Positions 6,815 through 6,815 of a stretch of DNA of 6,815 nt are shown here, piece after piece. A model generated the notes under the pieces. It made no database searches. It was given only the letters and a program-made list of their open reading frames with translations, and had not been told where the DNA came from. Origin of the DNA: CANLWN01 sp039815505 (GTDB lineage: Bacteria; Bacteroidota; Bacteroidia; Flavobacteriales; Flavobacteriaceae). How positions within the stretch are numbered: position 1 is the stretch's first letter; every line of letters begins with the position of its first letter. The position numbers and the translations under genes are program-made. The stretch lies in contig JBCBZE010000189.1 in NCBI GenBank assembly GCA_039815505.1, positions 1 to 6,815 of the forward strand, in the 5' to 3' direction.

Positions 6815-6815
6815 C

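Overview
The window looks like chromosomal DNA of a marine-type member of the Flavobacteriaceae (Bacteroidota). This is inferred from moderate-to-low GC, weak Shine-Dalgarno signals, promoter-like TAnnTTT elements rather than E. coli-type -10 boxes, and protein wording typical of that family in the SulP transporter, the persulfide dioxygenase-rhodanese protein and the FdhF/YdeP-type oxidoreductase. Genus cannot be fixed from the sequence alone.

Layout. Two blocks converge at about 3107-3133. The left block is on the + strand. It starts with the 3' two thirds of a SulP-family anion permease with a C-terminal STAS domain (2-1159, cut by the left edge). A CstB-like three-domain protein follows (1223-2635): metallo-beta-lactamase persulfide dioxygenase, inactive pseudo-rhodanese, active rhodanese. 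The 63-base gap between them holds a perfect Crp/Fnr-type palindrome (1155-1170) placed about 41.5 bases upstream of the start point implied by a TAnnTTT-like element, as expected for a class II activator. After a 194-base AT-rich gap come two very small membrane-protein genes joined by a one-base stop/start overlap: 60 aa (2830-3012) and 31 aa (3012-3107, easily missed by gene callers). A probable bidirectional terminator closes the block.

The right block is on the - strand and runs leftward. An almost complete FdhF/YdeP-family molybdopterin oxidoreductase (4547-6814) has an open frame running off the right edge, so the Met at 6718 is internal. Four bases after its stop comes a DnaQ-like exonuclease fused to a GIY-YIG nuclease domain with a UvrC/Cho-type cysteine cluster (3154-4542).

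Working together. SulP plus the CstB-like enzyme suggest handling of reactive sulfur: persulfide oxidised to sulfite/thiosulfate, with the permease moving a sulfur oxyanion. The oxidoreductase is likely a soluble molybdenum or tungsten enzyme with an unproven substrate. Its pairing with a DNA nuclease is a syntenic oddity, not an obvious pathway. I see no rRNA, tRNA, CRISPR array, insertion sequence or integrase. No new defence system is evident. The least explained parts are the micro-membrane gene pair, the palindrome and the exonuclease/GIY-YIG fusion.
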